Source of the DNA: Clostridiales bacterium UBA5888
GTDB taxonomy: Bacteria > Bacillota > Clostridia > Oscillospirales > Oscillospiraceae
Length of the DNA stretch: 64,000 nucleotides
Direction of reading: 5' to 3'
Assembly (NCBI GenBank): GCA_002431965.1
Contig: DJEW01000011.1
Coordinates: 71,784 to 135,783 of the forward strand
Part shown: positions 8,468-17,327 of the stretch, piece after piece
Layout: every line of letters starts with the position of its first letter
Numbering within the stretch: the stretch's first letter is position 1
Position numbers and translations under genes: made by a program
The notes under the pieces: model-generated
Told to the model about the DNA's origin: nothing
Seen by the model: only the letters and a program-made list of their open reading frames with translations
The model's database searches: none

Positions 8468-11400
8468 TTTCAAACCGACGGCGGCGCAGCAGTGCGCCAT
8501 CGACACGCGCGGCAGCACGGTGCTCGTCTCGGCGGGTGCGGGCAGCGGAAAGACCAAGGTGCTCACGGAGCGCCTGATGGGCTTCGTCACGGATGCGGAG
8601 CACCCCGCCGATCTCGACAGCTTTCTTATAATAACATTCACGCGCGCGGCGGCGGGCGAGCTTCGCGGCAGGATAATGGACGAGCTTGCCGCGCGTCTGG
8701 CGCAGGATCCCGGCTCACGCCGCTTGCGGCGGCAGAGCGCGCTGTGCCGGAGAGCGCAGATCGGCACGATACACTCATTCTGCGCGTCGCTTTTGCGCGA
8801 GAACAGCCACGCTGCGGGCATAAGCCCGGATTTCAAGATAGTGGACGATGAGCGCGCGGCGGGCATGAGGGCGGCGGCGCTGGAGCGCGTGCTGGAAGCG
8901 CGCTACGCAAAGAGCGATGATCATCCCGGCTTTCTGCTGCTGGCGGACACCGTGGGCGTCGGGCGCGACGACAGCCGCCTCGGCGCGCTGGTGCTGTCGC
9001 TGCACGAAAAAATGCAGTGCCACGCGCGCCCGGAGGCGTGGGCGCGTGAGCAGACGGAGCTTTTGGAGCGCGGCGCACTCGACGCGGGGGACACGCCGTG
9101 GGGGCGGGAAATACTCTCCGCCGCCGCGCGCTCTGCGCGCTATTGGAGCGGCGAAATGGATGCGCTGATGCAGGCGATGGCGGCAAATGAGAAGATAAGC
9201 GCGGCATATATGCCGAGCGTGAGCGAGACTGCGGACGAAATACGCGAGCTGGCGCGCTGCCTGGAGCTTGGCTGGGACAGGGCGCGCGGATGCTTCCCGA
9301 TAACTTTTCCGCGCCTCGGCACACTGCGCGCGTCGCCCGACCCCGCGCTCTCCGAGCGTATCAAGGCGCGGCGCACCGCCTGCAAAAAGGCGATGGAGGC
9401 GATAGAGGGCGCGCTTGCCGCGCCGTCGGAGAAGCTTCTGGACGATATGCGCTCGACAGCGCCCGCAATGCGCGCACTTTTGGAGCTGACGCTGGACTTT
9501 GACGCGCAGTATTCGCGCGCCAAGCGCCGCGCGGGCTTGGTGGATTATTCCGATCTTGAACATATCGCGGCACGGCTGCTGACCAATGAGGACGGCAGCC
9601 CGACGGAGCTTGCCGCGCGCATGTCCGCGCGCTTTACCGAGGTCATGGTCGATGAATATCAGGACGTCAGCCAGGTGCAGGACACAATATTCAAAGCGGT
9701 GTCCGACGAGGGGCGCAGGCTCTTCCTTGTGGGGGACGTCAAGCAGTCGATATACCGCTTCCGCCTTGCAGACCCGGAGATATTCACGGAAAAATACACG
9801 CGCTTTGCGGACGCTGCGGACGCTGCGCCCGGCGAGCCGCGGAGGATAATATTGCAGGAAAATTTCCGTTCGCGCCGGGAGATACTCGATTGCGCGAACG
9901 CGGTGTTTTCCCAGTGCATGTCGCGCGAGCTGGGCGACATTGACTATGACGCTGCCGCCCGCCTTCGCGCCGGGGCGGCGTATGAGGGCAGCGTCCCCGT
10001 GCCGGAGCTGCTGCTGGTGGATACCCAGGCTGCACCCGACGACGATGACGCCGAGCGCCCGGAAAAGACGGCGCTGGAGGCGCGCTGTGTCGGCGAGGAG
10101 ATACTGCGCCTGATGCGCTCGGGCATGGAGGTCGGCGGCAGGGCGTTGGATTACGGCGACATTACGATATTGATGCGCTCGGCAAACTCCGTGGGCGCGA
10201 TATACCGCCGCGAGCTTTCGGCGATGGGCATACCCGTGGCGTCGGGGCAGGGCGGCGGCTTCTTCACATCGGTGGAGGTGTCGGGCGTGATGTCGATGCT
10301 GGCGGTGATAGATAACCCGCATCAGGACATCCCGCTCATCGCGGCGCTGCGCTCCCCGGCGTTCGGCTTCACGCCGGAGCAGCTTGCCGCCGTGCGCGCC
10401 GCGGACACGAAGGGCGATCTCTATACGGCGCTCACGGCATATGCCGAGAGTGACGGCATGGGCGCGAGATTCATGACAGTGCTCGCGCGCTTTCGCGCGC
10501 TGGCGCCCGACCTCACGGCGGCGGAGCTTTTGTGGCAGCTCGTGGATGAGCTGGACATGCTGGCGCTGTGCTCGGCAATGTCGGACGGAGCGCAGCGGCG
10601 TGCCAACCTTTTGGAGCTGATAGAGCTTTCCGAGCGCTTTGACGCGACGGGCTACCGCGGGGTGCACCGCTTTGTGCAGTGGCTGCGGCAGCTTGCCGAG
10701 CGCGGGCAGGAGCCTGGAACGGGAGCGGAGAGCACGGCGGCTGTGCAGATAATGACGGTGCACAAGTCCAAGGGACTGGAGTTCCCGGTGGTTTTCCTGT
10801 GCGACACGGCGCACGCCTTCAACCGCATGGACAGCCGCGACACGGTGCTCGTCCATCCGCAGCTGGGGCTTGGTCCGAAGGTGACGGATCTCACACGGCG
10901 CGTGGAATATCCCAGTCTTGCGCGCAACGCCATACGTCTGCGCCTTGAGCGGGAGATGCTTTCGGAGGAGATGCGGCTTTTGTACGTGGCGCTGACGCGC
11001 CCGCGCGAGCGGCTTTTCATGACGGCGGCGGTGAAAGATCCGGAAAAACTGATAGAAAAATCGTCAGCCGCGGTGACGAGCCCGATGGCGAGCGAGGTGC
11101 TCGCCTCCGTGTCCGCGCCGGTCAACTGGCTTGTCTACGCCGCGCTTGCAGACGGACAGCGGCATCTGAAAATACGCCTATGCCGCGGCGAAGGTGCGGC
11201 GGCACGGGAGACGGAGAGCGCGGAGAGCCTCCCCGCCGATCCCGCCACGAGGGCGGAGCTTGAGCGGCGGCTGGCGTTCGTCTACCCGCACCGCGACGCG
11301 GAGACGCTGCCCTCAAAGGTCACGGCGACGGAGCTGAAAGGACGGGAGGAGGACGACGGCGAAGCCGCGCCGCTCCTGCCGGAGCGGCACACGGGCTTTC

Positions 11401-11963
11401 CCATGCCGGACTTCACGCGCGCCGACAAGCCCCTGACGGGGGCGGAGCGCGGCGTTGCGACGCATCTTGCGCTGCAATGCATGGATCTTGAAAAGACCGC
11501 CTCAATAGAGACGGTCAGGGAAGAGATCGCGCGGCTTGAGCGCGAGCAGTTTCTCAGTGCGCGCGAGGCGGAGGCGGTGGATGCCGGGGCGATATATAAG
11601 CTCTTCGCCTCGCCGCTCGGTCGGCGGATGCGCGCGGCGGACGCACTGCACCGGGAGTTCAAATTCTCGCTTTTGTGCGATGCGAAGGAGCTTTTCGGCA
11701 CCGCCGAGGGCGAGGAGATCCTTTTGCAGGGCGTTGTGGACTGCTGCCTTGAGGAGCGGGGGACGCTGTGCATCGTTGACTATAAGACCGACCGCGTCCG
11801 CACGGACGAGGAGATCGCCCGGCGCAGCGAATTCTATGCGCCTCAGCTTCGCGCCTATGCGGCGGCGCTGCGACGGATATTCGGCATGGAGGTGTCGTCG
11901 TGCGTGCTGTATTATCTCTTTGCGGGAAAAATCGTGGAAATCGCGCAAAAGGACTTGCAATAA
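8460..11963 (+). CDS. addA: AddA, ATP-dependent helicase/nuclease subunit A
   Basis: This 1167-residue UvrD-like (SF1A) helicase has the Walker A AGAGSGKT at residues 25-32 and the Walker B region VMVDEYQDVSQVQ. It has helicase motifs such as QENFRSRREILD and VHKSKGLEFPVVF, and a C-terminal RecB-type nuclease domain ending in IVDYKTDRV near residue 1105. It supplies the 3'-5' motor and one nuclease of the AddAB complex. I chose the ATG at 8460, inside the addB end, because a GGAGGGGGAGG ribosome site sits just before it and the protein then begins as other AddA proteins do. Confidence 0.96.
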   Translation: MADFKPTAAQQCAIDTRGSTVLVSAGAGSGKTKVLTERLMGFVTDAEHPADLDSFLIITFTRAAAGELRGRIMDELAARLAQDPGSRRLRRQSALCRRAQIGTIHSFCASLLRENSHAAGISPDFKIVDDERAAGMRAAALERVLEARYAKSDDHPGFLLLADTVGVGRDDSRLGALVLSLHEKMQCHARPEAWAREQTELLERGALDAGDTPWGREILSAAARSARYWSGEMDALMQAMAANEKISAAYMPSVSETADEIRELARCLELGWDRARGCFPITFPRLGTLRASPDPALSERIKARRTACKKAMEAIEGALAAPSEKLLDDMRSTAPAMRALLELTLDFDAQYSRAKRRAGLVDYSDLEHIAARLLTNEDGSPTELAARMSARFTEVMVDEYQDVSQVQDTIFKAVSDEGRRLFLVGDVKQSIYRFRLADPEIFTEKYTRFADAADAAPGEPRRIILQENFRSRREILDCANAVFSQCMSRELGDIDYDAAARLRAGAAYEGSVPVPELLLVDTQAAPDDDDAERPEKTALEARCVGEEILRLMRSGMEVGGRALDYGDITILMRSANSVGAIYRRELSAMGIPVASGQGGGFFTSVEVSGVMSMLAVIDNPHQDIPLIAALRSPAFGFTPEQLAAVRAADTKGDLYTALTAYAESDGMGARFMTVLARFRALAPDLTAAELLWQLVDELDMLALCSAMSDGAQRRANLLELIELSERFDATGYRGVHRFVQWLRQLAERGQEPGTGAESTAAVQIMTVHKSKGLEFPVVFLCDTAHAFNRMDSRDTVLVHPQLGLGPKVTDLTRRVEYPSLARNAIRLRLEREMLSEEMRLLYVALTRPRERLFMTAAVKDPEKLIEKSSAAVTSPMASEVLASVSAPVNWLVYAALADGQRHLKIRLCRGEGAAARETESAESLPADPATRAELERRLAFVYPHRDAETLPSKVTATELKGREEDDGEAAPLLPERHTGFPMPDFTRADKPLTGAERGVATHLALQCMDLEKTASIETVREEIARLEREQFLSAREAEAVDAGAIYKLFASPLGRRMRAADALHREFKFSLLCDAKELFGTAEGEEILLQGVVDCCLEERGTLCIVDYKTDRVRTDEEIARRSEFYAPQLRAYAAALRRIFGMEVSSCVLYYLFAGKIVEIAQKDLQ

Positions 11964-11983
11964 ACGCGGTGATGTGCTATGAT
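11955..11983 (+). promoter_or_regulatory. Promoter of rpmE
   Basis: TTGCAA (11955-11960), a 17-base spacer and TATGAT (11978-11983). The -35 box overlaps the end of addA, leaving a leader of roughly 70 bases before rpmE. Confidence 0.6.
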
Positions 11984-12057
11984 TCACCTTGCGTCTTGTA
12001 ACTATGCGCATCGCCATGTGCACAATCAAGACAGCATACGATGAGGAGTTATTGACC

Positions 12058-12258
12058 ATGAAGGAAGGAATCCATCCGAAATACCAGCAGACCACAATCA
12101 AGTGCGCTTGCGGCGCCGTCATTGAGACCGGCTCCACCAAGCCCAACATCACGGTTGAGATCTGCTCCAAGTGCCACCCCTTCTACACCGGCAAGCAGAA
12201 GCTGGTTGACACCAGCGGCCGCGTTGACAAGTTCAACAAGAAGTATGGCATCAAGTGA
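12058..12258 (+). CDS. rpmE: Large-subunit ribosomal protein bL31
   Basis: The 66-residue protein matches bL31 along its length, including [10 protein letters not shown] and KFNKKYG near the end. Cys16, Cys18, Cys36 and Cys39 form the zinc site of the C-plus type, so it should respond to zinc supply like other zinc-binding L31 proteins. An upstream in-frame ATG is less likely because the ATG at 12058 has a GAGGAG ribosome site at normal distance. It is monocistronic between its own promoter and a strong terminator. Confidence 0.97.
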   Translation: MKEGIHPKYQQTTIKCACGAVIETGSTKPNITVEICSKCHPFYTGKQKLVDTSGRVDKFNKKYGIK

Positions 12259-12272
12259 TCGGAAGATCGCAT

Positions 12273-12310
12273 AAAAACACCCTCCCGGTATCATCCGGGA
12301 GGGTGTTTTT
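12273..12310. terminator. Bidirectional terminator after rpmE
   Basis: A 16-bp perfect stem (12273-12288 with 12295-12310), loop TATCAT, A run before and T run after. It also serves the leftward glycosyltransferase gene that ends at 12334. Confidence 0.93.
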
Positions 12311-12333
12311 ATGCTGCGGGGGAGGGATGGGCA

Positions 12334-13941
12334 TTATCCACGGTAGTAGATGGTGCAATTCGGGAATTCGGCTCCGTTTCCAGTCGCGCCATATATCCAA
12401 CTCCCAAAAAGATAATAATAGTATTTGGGATACAGCCGACCAACATAATAAGGCTCATTTTCCTTTTCAATTTCTAGCCACTTAAGAAGAGTCTGGTTTG
12501 TGCCAAAGTCAAATGGAAGAAAATCAAATTCAAATGCACCGTTTTCAAATGATCGTGCACCGGTTATCATTAACTCGCCCTCTTGGACTATCATTGTTTC
12601 TGGATTTGAGAAACGTTCGTCAGTTATATCTACGATGTTTAATCCGGGAAATTCCTGATATCCATCTGCAAAAATCAATTGACCAGACAAAACCGTTGTT
12701 TTGTTCCATTTACTATCTACGGCATCTGCTATCATATGGGACATACGTGAGCTGTCAGAATTATCAGACATTAGGAAGGTGAGATATGCACCACGCAAAG
12801 ACATTATTCCTGTTAGTATCAATATGATGGTACGCTTGAAGTTGTTACTGCAAAAAAGCAGATTGCCTATATAAGCAGACACATATATATCTCCTATGAA
12901 AAAGAAAGGATAGAATGAACGCATGGCGAGTGTCGCTACACTGAGATTATACATGAGAAATATCACAACAAGCGCCGGGATCATGCGGTTAAAAAGAATA
13001 GAAAGATAATTTGTGTTGTCCACTGTCCTCCATCGTTGGATAAAAGCTATTGTAAGGAAGACAGGCATCATAGGAAATCCGGAATAAAACATGGAATAGG
13101 TCAAAACGGACAGCGTGTTTTTCCACAACAAGGCAAGTCTGGAAACCTCAGTTCCCATATAAGCTCCTAATTCGCGTGTTGACGCGCGCCATACATAGGA
13201 GAGATCAAATGCTGCTTTTGGGGAGAGAATAGCGAACCCAATATAAAAGGCGAAGAGAAGAATAGCAGCCAAGAGCAGTTTGCTGGTTTTAAATCCTTTT
13301 TTGCATAAAGATATTGCACCAAAAACTGTTATAAAGAAAAAAACGATTAGCGGATATTTTACTGCACATAGGCAGCCAGCAACAAAAGCAGAGAAAATGA
13401 TGAGAGCGAAGGCATGACGGTCACTTGATATGGCGGCAGCAGTGAGAAGAATGACTGCCATAAGCAGAAAAAATGATATTGCATCACCGGTTCCATACCT
13501 TGATTGCTCAATATGCATTATAGAGAAAGAGACAATCAGACTATATATGATAAGTGTGTGAGCTCTTGCAGAGAAATAACGTAAAACGATTACAAGACCG
13601 AGGATAGCTGCACAAATAAAGTAAAATACTGAGGCGATGCGTCCACTCAGCTGAGGAGAAATACCTGCACCGGTTAGTCGGTTTATTATTGATGTAAGTA
13701 TATGAAACGGGAGCTGCAGGACGATTGCACCCTCTGGATATTCTTTTTCTTCTTCGTAAATGGGTGACGATCCAGAAAGATACCCTTTAAGGCTCTGCGC
13801 GGCGTTATAGAACACATGCTCATCACCGTGCAGATACATATTATGAGAAATTGTGAATGAGCGACTAAAGATTAAAATACCAACCATTAGAAACATGATG
13901 AAAATCACTTTTTTTTGCTTGAGGTACTTTCCATATAGCAT
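12334..13941 (-). CDS. GT-C-like membrane glycosyltransferase, paralog 2
   Basis: This 535-residue polytopic protein has the layout of GT39/ArnT-like GT-C transferases: a first helix, then an acidic loop containing HGDEHVF, then many hydrophobic helices and a soluble C-terminal part. Such enzymes move a sugar from a polyprenyl-phosphate carrier outside the membrane; the sugar and acceptor are unknown here. It is clearly paralogous to the gene upstream (13980-15599), sharing for example EEKEYPEGAIVLQLPFHIL and ISPQLSGRIA. Base composition is visibly AT-richer than the neighbours, suggesting later acquisition. The ATG has a GGGAG ribosome site. Confidence 0.75.
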   Translation of the reverse strand: MLYGKYLKQKKVIFIMFLMVGILIFSRSFTISHNMYLHGDEHVFYNAAQSLKGYLSGSSPIYEEEKEYPEGAIVLQLPFHILTSIINRLTGAGISPQLSGRIASVFYFICAAILGLVIVLRYFSARAHTLIIYSLIVSFSIMHIEQSRYGTGDAISFFLLMAVILLTAAAISSDRHAFALIIFSAFVAGCLCAVKYPLIVFFFITVFGAISLCKKGFKTSKLLLAAILLFAFYIGFAILSPKAAFDLSYVWRASTRELGAYMGTEVSRLALLWKNTLSVLTYSMFYSGFPMMPVFLTIAFIQRWRTVDNTNYLSILFNRMIPALVVIFLMYNLSVATLAMRSFYPFFFIGDIYVSAYIGNLLFCSNNFKRTIILILTGIMSLRGAYLTFLMSDNSDSSRMSHMIADAVDSKWNKTTVLSGQLIFADGYQEFPGLNIVDITDERFSNPETMIVQEGELMITGARSFENGAFEFDFLPFDFGTNQTLLKWLEIEKENEPYYVGRLYPKYYYYLFGSWIYGATGNGAEFPNCTIYYRG

Positions 13942-13979
13942 ATCGCTCCCTTAGTTAGTTTTGCTGTGGTAACATCTAA

Positions 13980-15599
13980 TTACGACCTGTAAAACAGAGC
14001 TGTGGTGGGGAACTCATAGCAGCCATTTGTACCCATTAACCAGTTGCCCAAAATATAATTCACATATCTAGGATAAAGGCTGCCAATATAATACTCAGAA
14101 TTTGCGGTTTTAAAATTCTCCCATGTAATACTATCAAGATTGTCGCTGTGGAGAGATGGGAGAAAATTGAAGTAGCAGGAATAGACGGTAAAATCACGTG
14201 CGCCGGAAATGAACAACTCGCCCTCCTCCAGCAGAGTAGATTCCTCGTCTGAAAAGCGTTTATCGTCTGAATTCACTACTGTAAGAGAAGGATACTCGTT
14301 ATACCCGGAAGGCAACACAAGAAAGCCGGACAGAATGGTGGTTTTGTCCCAGTTGTCGTCTACAGCGGAGAGAATCATTTTGTTATATCGGTCGGAAGCA
14401 TGCTTTTCAGACAGCAAAGCTATATAATAGCACCCCCGCACAACCATGACGGCACTGAAAAAGATTGCTGCGGCGCGCTTTATTCGATTTTTACCGCATA
14501 ACCAGTGACCGATATAATACGCAGCATAAAGGTCGGTAAGGAAGAAGAACGGGTAAAATGAGCGGGATACCAACAGCCGGACAAAGATGTTGTAGGCAAA
14601 AAAAATGAAGATAATAATTGGCAGCACAGTAGAAATAAGCACGTCTGTAGGCTGCATACTGTAGGGAGATTTATGCATTTTGCACACGGCTGCAATGAAG
14701 AAAACAGTGACTAATGGGAAGCCGGAATAAAGCGTGGAGAAAGTGAACATAGACATGAAGTGTGTCCATATCCACAAATAGTTGGATGAGCTGGATTCGG
14801 ACATATAAGCGCCGAGCTCACGTGTTGATGCGCGAACTATATACATGGGATCAAGCGCCGCTTTCGGAGATAAGAGTGCAAAACCGAGGTAGAGAATTGG
14901 CAGCGCGGTGAGCAGGAGCAGGTACTTACGCCGGAAATGCTCGGCTCTTAAAATGCGTATAGCACCATACATCGGTATTATCAAAAAGACGATGAGCGGA
15001 TATTTGACAGCACAAAGCGCCCCGGACATGAAGAAAGCAGCGGCAATATATAAGTATCGGTGAGTATTTTGCTCAAGCGATAGTGCAGTCAAGAGAATGA
15101 CTGCCATAAGCAGGGGAAAAGTTATGGCATCAGCTGTGCCGTAGCGGGACTGAGTAATATGAATTATCGAGAACACAATGATTGCACTGTATATAGCCAG
15201 AGAAGCAATGTTTTTAGTGAAGTACCGATAAAGAACAACACAGCCAAGTACCGCACCGACGGTGAAATAAAACACGGCGGCGATACGCCCACTCAATTGA
15301 GGCGATATATATATATATATATATATATCAGTTAATGCGGCGGAAGCACGAGCGATGACTGATGACAATATATGAAATGGAAGCTGCAGAACGATCGCGC
15401 CTTCGGGGTATTCCTTTTCTTCCACGTATACCGGAGAAGAGCCGGAAATATAGCCCTTGAGACTTTGTGCTGCGTTAAAAAACACATGCTCGTCGGGATG
15501 CAGCTCCATATTATGCGAGATCGTAAGCCCGCGGGTCAGCGCGATCATGAACACCATGATCAACATGATACCTATGAACTGCTTTCTGCTTTTTTCCAT
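13980..15599 (-). CDS. GT-C-like membrane glycosyltransferase, paralog 1, with (AT)n tract
   Basis: This 539-residue protein is a near-neighbour copy of the gene downstream, with the same acidic loop (HPDEHVF) and the same helix pattern. It differs by an insertion of about eight residues reading IYIYIYI before SPQLSGRI, encoded by the dinucleotide repeat at 15305-15328. It is the first gene of a two-gene leftward operon (38-base gap). A role in transferring a sugar from a lipid carrier at the outer membrane face is inferred from the fold only. Low GC again suggests horizontal origin. Confidence 0.75.
   Translation of the reverse strand: MEKSRKQFIGIMLIMVFMIALTRGLTISHNMELHPDEHVFFNAAQSLKGYISGSSPVYVEEKEYPEGAIVLQLPFHILSSVIARASAALTDIYIYIYISPQLSGRIAAVFYFTVGAVLGCVVLYRYFTKNIASLAIYSAIIVFSIIHITQSRYGTADAITFPLLMAVILLTALSLEQNTHRYLYIAAAFFMSGALCAVKYPLIVFLIIPMYGAIRILRAEHFRRKYLLLLTALPILYLGFALLSPKAALDPMYIVRASTRELGAYMSESSSSNYLWIWTHFMSMFTFSTLYSGFPLVTVFFIAAVCKMHKSPYSMQPTDVLISTVLPIIIFIFFAYNIFVRLLVSRSFYPFFFLTDLYAAYYIGHWLCGKNRIKRAAAIFFSAVMVVRGCYYIALLSEKHASDRYNKMILSAVDDNWDKTTILSGFLVLPSGYNEYPSLTVVNSDDKRFSDEESTLLEEGELFISGARDFTVYSCYFNFLPSLHSDNLDSITWENFKTANSEYYIGSLYPRYVNYILGNWLMGTNGCYEFPTTALFYRS
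15305..15328. repeat. (AT)12 dinucleotide microsatellite inside a coding region
   Basis: Twelve uninterrupted AT units lie within the upstream GT-C gene. Gain or loss of a single unit would shift the reading frame; the present length keeps it open. Confidence 0.95.
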
Positions 15600-15633
15600 G
15601 CTCCGCTCGACCCTTCTTTACAGGATATGATTC

Positions 15634-15662
15634 AGTATACCCCATAAATGGCATAAAGGCAA
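15634..15662 (-). promoter_or_regulatory. Promoter of the GT-C pair
   Basis: On the minus strand TTGCCT (15662-15657), 17 bases, then TATACT (15639-15634), about 35 bases before the start codon at 15599. Confidence 0.55.
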
Positions 15663-15691
15663 CAAAATTCATGTATTCACACATCGTTTAC

Positions 15692-15720
15692 TTGACTTCC
15701 TGCGCGGGATGTAGTAAAGT
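15692..15720 (+). promoter_or_regulatory. Promoter of the COG2509 flavoprotein gene
   Basis: TTGACT (15692-15697), a 17-base spacer and TAAAGT (15715-15720). It lies back to back with the leftward GT-C promoter. Confidence 0.65.
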
Positions 15721-15738
15721 AAACGAGGATACATTTTT

Positions 15739-15779
15739 CAGCTCCGTGTTCCCCGGAAGGGAAAGCGGAGCTGTTTTTT
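15739..15779 (+). terminator. Terminator-like hairpin in the leader of the flavoprotein gene
   Basis: CAGCTCCG (15739-15746) pairs with CGGAGCTG (15766-15773) and is followed by six T. It sits only about 15 bases after the predicted start of transcription and 75 bases before the coding region, the layout of an attenuator or of a short terminated RNA. No known riboswitch class was recognised. Confidence 0.75.
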
Positions 15780-15853
15780 GTTTGCAGAGCGGCGGGCGGC
15801 GGGATGCCTGCCGGCTGCCCCACGGTATTATTCCTGAGACGGAGGATCAAGAT

Positions 15854-17227
15854 ATGAAAAATTATGACGTGATAATCATCGGTGCAGGTCCCGGCGGCAT
15901 TTTCTCCGCATATGAGCTGGCACAGGCAGACAAGGGACTGAAGATCGCCGTGTTCGAGCTGGGACGCGCGCTGGACAAGCGCCGCTGCCCCATAGACGGC
16001 AAGAAGGTGAAGGTCTGCGCGAAGTGCCCGGTGTGCAACATTATGAGCGGTTTCGGCGGCGCGGGCGCATTTTCCGACGGGAAGTACAACATCACAAACC
16101 AGTTCGGCGGCACGCTGTACGAGTATGTCGGCAAGCAGGAAGCCATAGATCTGATGAAGTATGTCGATGGGATAAACCTCAGCCACGGCGGCGAGGGGAC
16201 AAAGCTCTATTCCACCGCGAACACCGCCATCAAGCGCAGGTGCCTTGAAAACGGGCTGCACCTGCTGGACGCGCAGGTGCGCCACCTCGGCACTGACATA
16301 AACTATGTCGTGCTCGGCAACATCTACGATGAGCTCAAGAGCAAGGTTGACTTCCATTTCAATTCCCCTGTCACGGGCATAGAGAAGGCTGGAAACGGCT
16401 ATATCGTGCACGTGGGCGAGGAAAGCTATTCCTGCACTGACTGCGTTGTGTCCGTCGGGCGCAGCGGCAGCAAATGGCTTGAGGGCATATGCGAGAGTCT
16501 GGGCATACCCACAAAGTCCAACCGCGTGGACATCGGTGTGCGCGTGGAGCTGCCGGCGGAGATATTCTCACACCTGACGGACGAGCTGTACGAGAGCAAA
16601 ATTGTCTACCGCACGGAGAAGTTCGAGGATCTGGTGCGCACATTCTGCATGAACCCGAACGGCGTCGTCGTCAACGAGAACACCAACGGCATCGTCACGG
16701 TCAACGGACACAGCTATGAGGACAGGTCCAAGCACACGGAAAACACGAACTTTGCCCTGCTTGTCAGCAAGCACTTTTCCGAGCCGTTCAAGGATTCCAA
16801 CGGCTACGGTGAGAGCATTGCGCGGCTGTCGAACATGCTCGGCGGCGGCGTGATGGTGCAGCGCTTCGGCGACCTTGTGCGCGGGCGGCGCAGCACCGTG
16901 CGCAGAATAGAGGAGAACTTCGTCACGCCGACGCTTGCCGCAACGCCTGGCGATCTCAGCCTTGTCATCCCCAAGCGGATACTCGACGGCATTATCGAGA
17001 TGATCTATGCGCTCGACAAGATAGCGCCGGGCACGGCGAACGACGACACGCTCCTTTACGGCGTGGAGGTCAAATTCTACAACATGGAGGTCGAGCTTGA
17101 CAGCACGCTTCAAACAAAGGAAAAGGGACTGTACGTCATCGGCGACGGCTCCGGCGTGACCCATTCGCTGTCCCATGCCTCCGCAAGCGGAGTGTACGTC
17201 GCGCGCGATATACTCAGCAAGCTCTGA
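15854..17227 (+). CDS. FAD-dependent dehydrogenase of the COG2509 type
   Basis: This 457-residue protein begins with a Rossmann dinucleotide fold (VIIIGAGPGG at residues 6-15). A cysteine-rich segment, RRCPIDGKK then CAKCPVCNIMSGFGGAGA, is typical of this uncharacterised dehydrogenase group. A second nucleotide-binding block near the end reads GLYVIGDGSGVTHSLSHA. The electron partner and substrate are unknown. I chose the ATG at 15854 because GGAGG precedes it and the Rossmann motif then falls at the N-terminus. It has its own promoter, a hairpin-containing leader and a terminator, so it is a single-gene unit. Confidence 0.85.
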   Translation: MKNYDVIIIGAGPGGIFSAYELAQADKGLKIAVFELGRALDKRRCPIDGKKVKVCAKCPVCNIMSGFGGAGAFSDGKYNITNQFGGTLYEYVGKQEAIDLMKYVDGINLSHGGEGTKLYSTANTAIKRRCLENGLHLLDAQVRHLGTDINYVVLGNIYDELKSKVDFHFNSPVTGIEKAGNGYIVHVGEESYSCTDCVVSVGRSGSKWLEGICESLGIPTKSNRVDIGVRVELPAEIFSHLTDELYESKIVYRTEKFEDLVRTFCMNPNGVVVNENTNGIVTVNGHSYEDRSKHTENTNFALLVSKHFSEPFKDSNGYGESIARLSNMLGGGVMVQRFGDLVRGRRSTVRRIEENFVTPTLAATPGDLSLVIPKRILDGIIEMIYALDKIAPGTANDDTLLYGVEVKFYNMEVELDSTLQTKEKGLYVIGDGSGVTHSLSHASASGVYVARDILSKL

Positions 17228-17234
17228 TCTGTTG

Positions 17235-17273
17235 GGGCAGCGCCGCATTATGCGGTGTTGCCCTTGATTTTTT
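17235..17273 (+). terminator. Terminator after the flavoprotein gene
   Basis: A 13-bp stem with some G-U pairs (17235-17247 with 17251-17263), tri-base loop, followed by a T-rich run to 17273. Confidence 0.85.
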
Positions 17274-17327
17274 GCGAATATGAGTATATAGTATGCATAT
17301 TATTGTAAGCATCAGGGTGGAAAATCT

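Noticed and set aside
6770..8866. Long open frame on the minus strand opposite addB and addA
   Set aside because: It lies across two well-supported genes, is rich in Arg, Ala, His and Pro as expected of the complement of GC-rich coding DNA, and has no recognisable domain.
8775..10856. Long open frame on the minus strand opposite addA
   Set aside because: Same reason: an antisense shadow of the helicase gene with biased composition and no motif.
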